From contig DAOUAE010000057.1 of the NCBI GenBank assembly GCA_034433795.1, positions 1 to 64,000 on the forward strand: a DNA stretch of 64,000 nt, given 5' to 3'. The notes under the pieces are model-generated. The model saw only the letters and a program-made list of their open reading frames with translations, did no database searches and had not been told where the DNA came from. The number at the start of each line of letters is the position of its first letter. Positions within the stretch are counted from its first letter, which is position 1. This stretch comes from DAOUAE01 sp034433795. Lineage in GTDB: Bacteria; Chloroflexota; UBA6077; FW602-bin22; DAOUAE01. Position numbers and translations under genes: made by a program. Positions 60,304 to 64,000 of the stretch are shown one piece after another.

Positions 60304-61434
60304 ATGAAAGCCGTTGTCTTCCATGGTCCGGGCGATGTGCGCGTCGAGGAGGTCCCGGAGCCGACGGTTCAGCACCCGGAGGACGCGGTCGTCCAGGTCA
60401 CCATGGCCGCGATCTGCGGGACCGATCTGCACCCTTACCGGGGGACGCGCCCGCTGCCGCCGGGGACCATTATGGGGCATGAATTCGTCGGAATCGTGGC
60501 GGCCGTCGGCCCCAACGTTCGGAACCTGCGGCCGGGCGACCGGGTGCTGGTGCCGGCGACCATCGGCTGCGGCTACTGCGCCCACTGCACCGCCGGCCTC
60601 TTCGCCCACTGTCTGACGCTCAATCCCAACGGCCGGGGCACCGCCTACTTCGGCACGCCGCGCTATCCTGGGGGACAGGCCGAACTGGTCCGGGTGCCCT
60701 TCGCCACGGTCGGCCCCGTCCCGATCCCCAGCGACATGACCGACGAGCAGGCCATTCTCCTGACCGACGCCCTACCGACCGGCTATTTTGCCGTCCGCAG
60801 CGCCGGGGTCAGGCCGGGCGACAGCGTGGCCGTCTTCGGGGTCGGTCCGGTCGGGCTCTCGGCGCTGGAGTGCGCCCGGCTGCTGGGCGCCGCCCGCATC
60901 TTCGCCATCGACGGCGTCGCCGGCCGGCTGGACCTGGCCGCTCGGCGGGGGTTCGAGACGGTCAATTTCCTGCAGACCGACCCCGTCCAGGCGGTGATGG
61001 ACCTGACCGGAGGGATGGGCGTCGACGTGGCCATCGACGCCGTCGGGCTGGACGCGCGCTGCCAGGCGGGGGTCCATCACCCGCCCGACGCCCACGACGA
61101 CCGCTCCCAGGCCCTGCGCTGGGCGGCGGCGGTGACCCGGCCCTACGGCCGGCTCGGGGTGGTCGGCGCCTACGGCGACCTGGTGGACCAGTTCCCGATA
61201 GGGGAGATCTACGGGCGCAATCTGAGCCTGAACGGCGGCGTCTGCCACCACCGAACCTACATCCCCGAGTTGCTTCAGCACGTTCGGCTGAACAATCTGG
61301 ACCCGCTGTTTATGGTCACCGACACGTTGCCGCTGGAGCAGGCCCCGGAAGCCTACCGGCTTTTCGACCAGGAGCCCGACCGCCACGTGAAAATCCTGCT
61401 GGAGACGCCCGCCGGTCCGCGGATCCCCGGCTGA
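60304..61434 (+). CDS. Zinc-dependent alcohol dehydrogenase family protein
   Basis: A 376-residue medium-chain dehydrogenase. Catalytic zinc residues are Cys38 (CGTDLH) and His59-Glu60 (GHE). The structural zinc site has all four cysteines, Cys89, 92, 95 and 103. The Rossmann loop is FGVGPVGLSALECARLLGA. The layout resembles glutathione-independent formaldehyde dehydrogenase and other large-insert members (GVHHPPDAHDDRSQAL is an insert of that type). The substrate is uncertain. ATG follows GGAGGGAG. It converges on the enolase-superfamily gene, with 11 bases between them. Confidence 0.9.
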   Translation: MKAVVFHGPGDVRVEEVPEPTVQHPEDAVVQVTMAAICGTDLHPYRGTRPLPPGTIMGHEFVGIVAAVGPNVRNLRPGDRVLVPATIGCGYCAHCTAGLFAHCLTLNPNGRGTAYFGTPRYPGGQAELVRVPFATVGPVPIPSDMTDEQAILLTDALPTGYFAVRSAGVRPGDSVAVFGVGPVGLSALECARLLGAARIFAIDGVAGRLDLAARRGFETVNFLQTDPVQAVMDLTGGMGVDVAIDAVGLDARCQAGVHHPPDAHDDRSQALRWAAAVTRPYGRLGVVGAYGDLVDQFPIGEIYGRNLSLNGGVCHHRTYIPELLQHVRLNNLDPLFMVTDTLPLEQAPEAYRLFDQEPDRHVKILLETPAGPRIPG

Positions 61435-61445
61435 GCCAGACCGTT

Positions 61446-62525
61446 TCAGCCGGCGTAGGGAGCCAGCCGGGCCAGGTCGAAGCGCAGACCATGCCCCGGC
61501 GCTTCGCTGGGCCAGACGTGGCCGTCGCGCACGATCTGGGGCTCTTCGAGATAGGGGTCCAGGGCGAAGGCGTGCTTCTCCAGGTAGAGCGGGCGCTGGC
61601 TGGCGCAGAGAAGATGAGCGGCCAGTTCATCGGCGTAGTGCGAACTGGTGGCCAGGCCGGCGGCGTCGGCCAGCGCCAGCACCCGGCGGACGGGCGTGAT
61701 ACCGCCGTTGGTGATGGGGTCGATCTGAATGACGGTGGCCGCCCGTTCGCCGATGTAGCGCTCGAACTCGGCCACCGCGTGCAGGCTCTCGCCGACGGCG
61801 ATGTGGTAGGGCAGACTGGCCACCAGCACGGCGTGGCCCGGCACATCCTCAGGGGCCAGCGGCTCCTCCAGCCAGAGCGGGCGGAACTCGGCCAGGAGCC
61901 GTCCCCGCTCCAGGGCCTCGGTGCGCGTCCAGGCCATGTTGGCGTCGAGCATAAGATCGACCCGGTCGCCGATAAGCGACCGGACGGCGGCGACGCGGGC
62001 GCGGTCGTCGGCGGGGTCCGGGCGGCCCACCTTGATCTTCACCCCCGGGAAGCCCTGAGCCAGAAAGTGGGCCACCTGAGCCAGTAACGCCGGCAGCGGC
62101 TTGTGGAGGTCCACCCCGCTGCCGTAGGCGGGGATCGGCCGGGCGTGACCGCCCAGCAACCGGTAGAGCGGCTGACCAGCCCGCTGTCCGGCCAGGTCCC
62201 AGAGGGCGATGTCGACCGCCGCGATGGCGAAGGCGACCAGTCCCCCGCGGCCGACATAGCGCAGGGCCCGCCAGAGGCGCTCCCAGAGGCCGTCGATATC
62301 GGTGGCCTCCTGCCCCAGGAGCAGCGGCCGGAGGTCCTCCTCGAGGAGGGCCTGGATGGCCCGACCGCCCCGGCCGATGGTGTAGGCGTAGCCGGTGCCG
62401 GTCAATCCATCGGCCCGGAGGGTGACCAGGATGAGCTCCTCGGTGGTGATGGTCCCGTGGCCGGCGTCTGCGGCCTGACCCACCGGCAGCCGGTAGTAGC
62501 GGGTGGTGAGGTCTTCGATCGGCAT
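61446..62525 (-). CDS. Mandelate racemase/muconate-type enolase-superfamily enzyme
   Basis: A 359-residue enzyme with the N-terminal capping domain and TIM barrel of the enolase superfamily. Metal ligands are Asp194 (LDANMAW), Glu220 (LEEP) and Glu246 (GES). The base is K-x-K (Lys163, Lys165 in VKIKVG), and His296 with Asp269 suggests the His-Asp dyad of the mandelate racemase subgroup. Reactions range from sugar-acid dehydration to racemisation, and the substrate is not readable. It follows the DUF815 ATPase gene by 12 bases. Confidence 0.9.
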   Translation of the reverse strand: MPIEDLTTRYYRLPVGQAADAGHGTITTEELILVTLRADGLTGTGYAYTIGRGGRAIQALLEEDLRPLLLGQEATDIDGLWERLWRALRYVGRGGLVAFAIAAVDIALWDLAGQRAGQPLYRLLGGHARPIPAYGSGVDLHKPLPALLAQVAHFLAQGFPGVKIKVGRPDPADDRARVAAVRSLIGDRVDLMLDANMAWTRTEALERGRLLAEFRPLWLEEPLAPEDVPGHAVLVASLPYHIAVGESLHAVAEFERYIGERAATVIQIDPITNGGITPVRRVLALADAAGLATSSHYADELAAHLLCASQRPLYLEKHAFALDPYLEEPQIVRDGHVWPSEAPGHGLRFDLARLAPYAG

Positions 62526-62537
62526 GGAGAGCCTCCG

Positions 62538-63896
62538 TCAGGAACGGCCGTCGGCGCGCCCGGCCGGAGCGGTGCGCCGCCAGAGTTCGGCCGTCAGGTG
62601 GTCGATGAACTGGCGGGCGGTCCGGCCGCTCCGGCCGTTGTGGTAGCGGGCCCACTGGAGGGCCCGGCGGACGAGATCCTCGTCGCTGATGGCCAGGCCC
62701 CGGCGGGCGGCCAGGCCCCGGACGATGGCCAGGTAGCGCTCCTGGTCCGGCGCCGGGAAGGCCAGACGCAGCCCGAAGCGGTCGGCCAGCGAGAGTTTCT
62801 CCTGGAGCGCTTCAAAGGCGTGGACTTCGGCGTCGGGGGCGGTCCGGTCGCTGAAGCGCTCCTGGACCAGGTGCCGGCGGTTCGAGGTGGCGTAGACCAC
62901 AACGTTGGGGGGGCGTGCCTCCAGACCGCCCTCCAGGACCGCTTTGAGGTCTTTATAGGCGGTCTCGAACTCCTCAAACGAGAGGTCGTCGATGAAGAGA
63001 ATAAAGCGCTCGGGCCGCTCGCGCAGTCGCTCGACGATCAGCGGGAAGTCCCCCAGGTCCTGCTTGCGGACCTCGATCAGCCGCAGGCCGCGATCACCGT
63101 AGGCGTTGAGCAGGGCCTTGACCGTCGAGGACTTGCCGGTGCCCCGGTCACCATAGAGAAGGACGTTGTTGGCGGGCAGCCCGGCCAGGAAGTGCTCGGT
63201 GTTGGCGAGGAGCAGCGCCCGCTCCTCCTCGTAGCCGATGAGATCGTCGAGCTGAACCGGGTCGGGGTCGGGGATCGGCACGAACTCTCCCCCGCCGTCG
63301 CGGTGCACCCACCGCGCGGCCCGGTAGCGGGCGAAGAGTCCGACACCGTAGCGGGCGTAGTGCTCGGCCAGGCGGTCCGGCAGCAGCGCCCAGTCGGGGG
63401 TCTGGGCCAGGAGCGTGCCCAGGGCGACCAGCGAGGCCGGGGCACGGGAGGCCGGGGGCGCGAGGTCGGCCCAGCCCGGCACCTCCTCCACGGGCAGGTG
63501 AGCCCGGCGGGCCACCTGGGTGCGCAGCTGCTCCGGGTCGAGCCGGTAGAGCGACTGGAGCAGCCGGAGGTCGTGGGCGGCGGCGGCCCGCAGCCCCGGC
63601 GACAGCCGTCCCTGGCGGGCGGCCAGGCTGAAGGGGTTCTCGGCGAAGGCGAGCCGTTCGGCCAGATGCCGCTGCCAGACGTTGCCCGGGCCACCGGTCT
63701 GGAGGGCCCGCCAGGCCAGGAGCTCGAAGAGGCGGGCGTAGGCGAGGGCGACGGCCTCCGGCGTCTGACTCTCCAGGAGGGCCAGGAGAGCCTGGCCGAC
63801 CGCGTCGCGCAAGACGTCGCCGAACACCAGCAGCCGACGGGCCGCCAGGGCCAGCTGATGCCAGTGGGCGTCGAAGGAGACAGCGCGGGCGGACAT
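62538..63896 (-). CDS. DUF815-family AAA ATPase
   Basis: A 452-residue ATPase. The N-terminal half (about 1-200) is helical and particular to this family. The ATPase has Walker A GDRGTGKSS at 249-257 and a Walker B-like FIDDLSFEE (301-309), followed by VYATSNRRHLVQERF (sensor 1) and TARQFIDHLTAELWR at the end. DUF815 proteins are widespread and of unknown function. It is the first gene of a two-gene unit with the enolase-superfamily enzyme. A TATAAT promoter lies 38 bases upstream. Confidence 0.88.
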   Translation of the reverse strand: MSARAVSFDAHWHQLALAARRLLVFGDVLRDAVGQALLALLESQTPEAVALAYARLFELLAWRALQTGGPGNVWQRHLAERLAFAENPFSLAARQGRLSPGLRAAAAHDLRLLQSLYRLDPEQLRTQVARRAHLPVEEVPGWADLAPPASRAPASLVALGTLLAQTPDWALLPDRLAEHYARYGVGLFARYRAARWVHRDGGGEFVPIPDPDPVQLDDLIGYEEERALLLANTEHFLAGLPANNVLLYGDRGTGKSSTVKALLNAYGDRGLRLIEVRKQDLGDFPLIVERLRERPERFILFIDDLSFEEFETAYKDLKAVLEGGLEARPPNVVVYATSNRRHLVQERFSDRTAPDAEVHAFEALQEKLSLADRFGLRLAFPAPDQERYLAIVRGLAARRGLAISDEDLVRRALQWARYHNGRSGRTARQFIDHLTAELWRRTAPAGRADGRS

Positions 63897-63934
63897 CGGT
63901 CGGTTCCTCAGCCTCGGAAGCGATGGGCGGCTGG

Positions 63935-63943
63935 ATTATAGCA
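63935..63943 (-). promoter_or_regulatory. Extended -10 of the DUF815 gene
   Basis: On the minus strand TGCTATAAT is a perfect extended -10 (TGn plus TATAAT), 38 bases before the start. No -35 match at 16-18 bases. The last 57 bases of the window beyond it show no gene. Confidence 0.6.
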
Positions 63944-64000
63944 CAGAAGCGACAACCGACGGGGGCATGGCGAGCGCGATCCGGTGGGACCACGCCCGGC

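Overview
The window is about 70% GC, densely packed and free of mobile elements, CRISPR arrays and recognisable rRNA or tRNA genes. It looks like ordinary chromosome of a high-GC, probably thermophilic, member of the Chloroflexota (Thermomicrobia-like). The reasons are the zinc-ribbon L32, a YvcK with a two-helix membrane anchor, an ECF sigma factor paired with a DUF5667-type anti-sigma protein, a Mo-hydroxylase (cox) cluster and GTG-rich starts. The assignment is inferred from gene content, not from a marker phylogeny. Sixty-four protein genes are called and nearly all bases are coding.

Layout. 0.2-11 kb (+): housekeeping block recO, recG, rsmD, coaD, coiled-coil protein, DUF177 protein, rpmF, fabD, nusB, acpP, tatA, tatC, then a histidine-kinase-like protein that has lost its phospho-acceptor, and an HU protein. 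11-12 kb (-): a small HExxH protein and a hotdog thioesterase. 12.2-20.7 kb (+): a bS22-like basic protein, the SAM-salvage trio mtnA/pfkB-type kinase/ahcY, then sugar-nucleotide genes (nucleotidyltransferase, phosphohexomutase, sugar isomerase) and an acyl-CoA dehydrogenase. 20.7-34.3 kb (-): a glycosyltransferase/glycosidase pair; a zinc-ribbon plus LeuC-like/LeuD-like pair; and a molybdenum hydroxylase cluster (coxS-L-M-G-D-E, short CoxI, XdhC, MocA, CBU_0592-type membrane protein). 34.9-43 kb: CPBP protease, bactofilin-like membrane protein, orphan HisH, flavin oxidoreductase, DnaE and a holin-like protein. 43-55 kb: YvcK, HEAT protein, hydroxyacid dehydrogenase/Nudix/phosphatase, then (-) M20 peptidase/sulfatase-fold/ROK kinase, then (+) miaA-dapF-hflX and (-) nagB. 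55.6-64 kb: Tat-exported amidase, moaA, ECF sigma with its anti-sigma partner, zinc alcohol dehydrogenase, enolase-superfamily enzyme and a DUF815 ATPase.

How genes work together. MoaA makes the first intermediate of the molybdenum cofactor; MocA, XdhC, CoxI, CoxD and CoxE mature it for CoxSLM. CoxL carries the AYRGAGR loop of form II enzymes, not the loop of true CO dehydrogenases, so CO is not a safe substrate. The next genes downstream on the same strand encode an aconitase-superfamily pair that keeps the Fe-S cysteines and loses motif residues in both subunits (SHT to AQT; GSSREH to GPADLA). The long minus-strand run may therefore encode an undescribed hydroxylase-plus-hydrolyase route; this is the most interesting hypothesis here. 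TatA/TatC export the amidase, whose signal carries TRRQFF.

Promoters are unusually readable. Many genes have TTGACA-like/TATAAT-like pairs, and others have an extended -10 (TGnTATAAT) without a -35.
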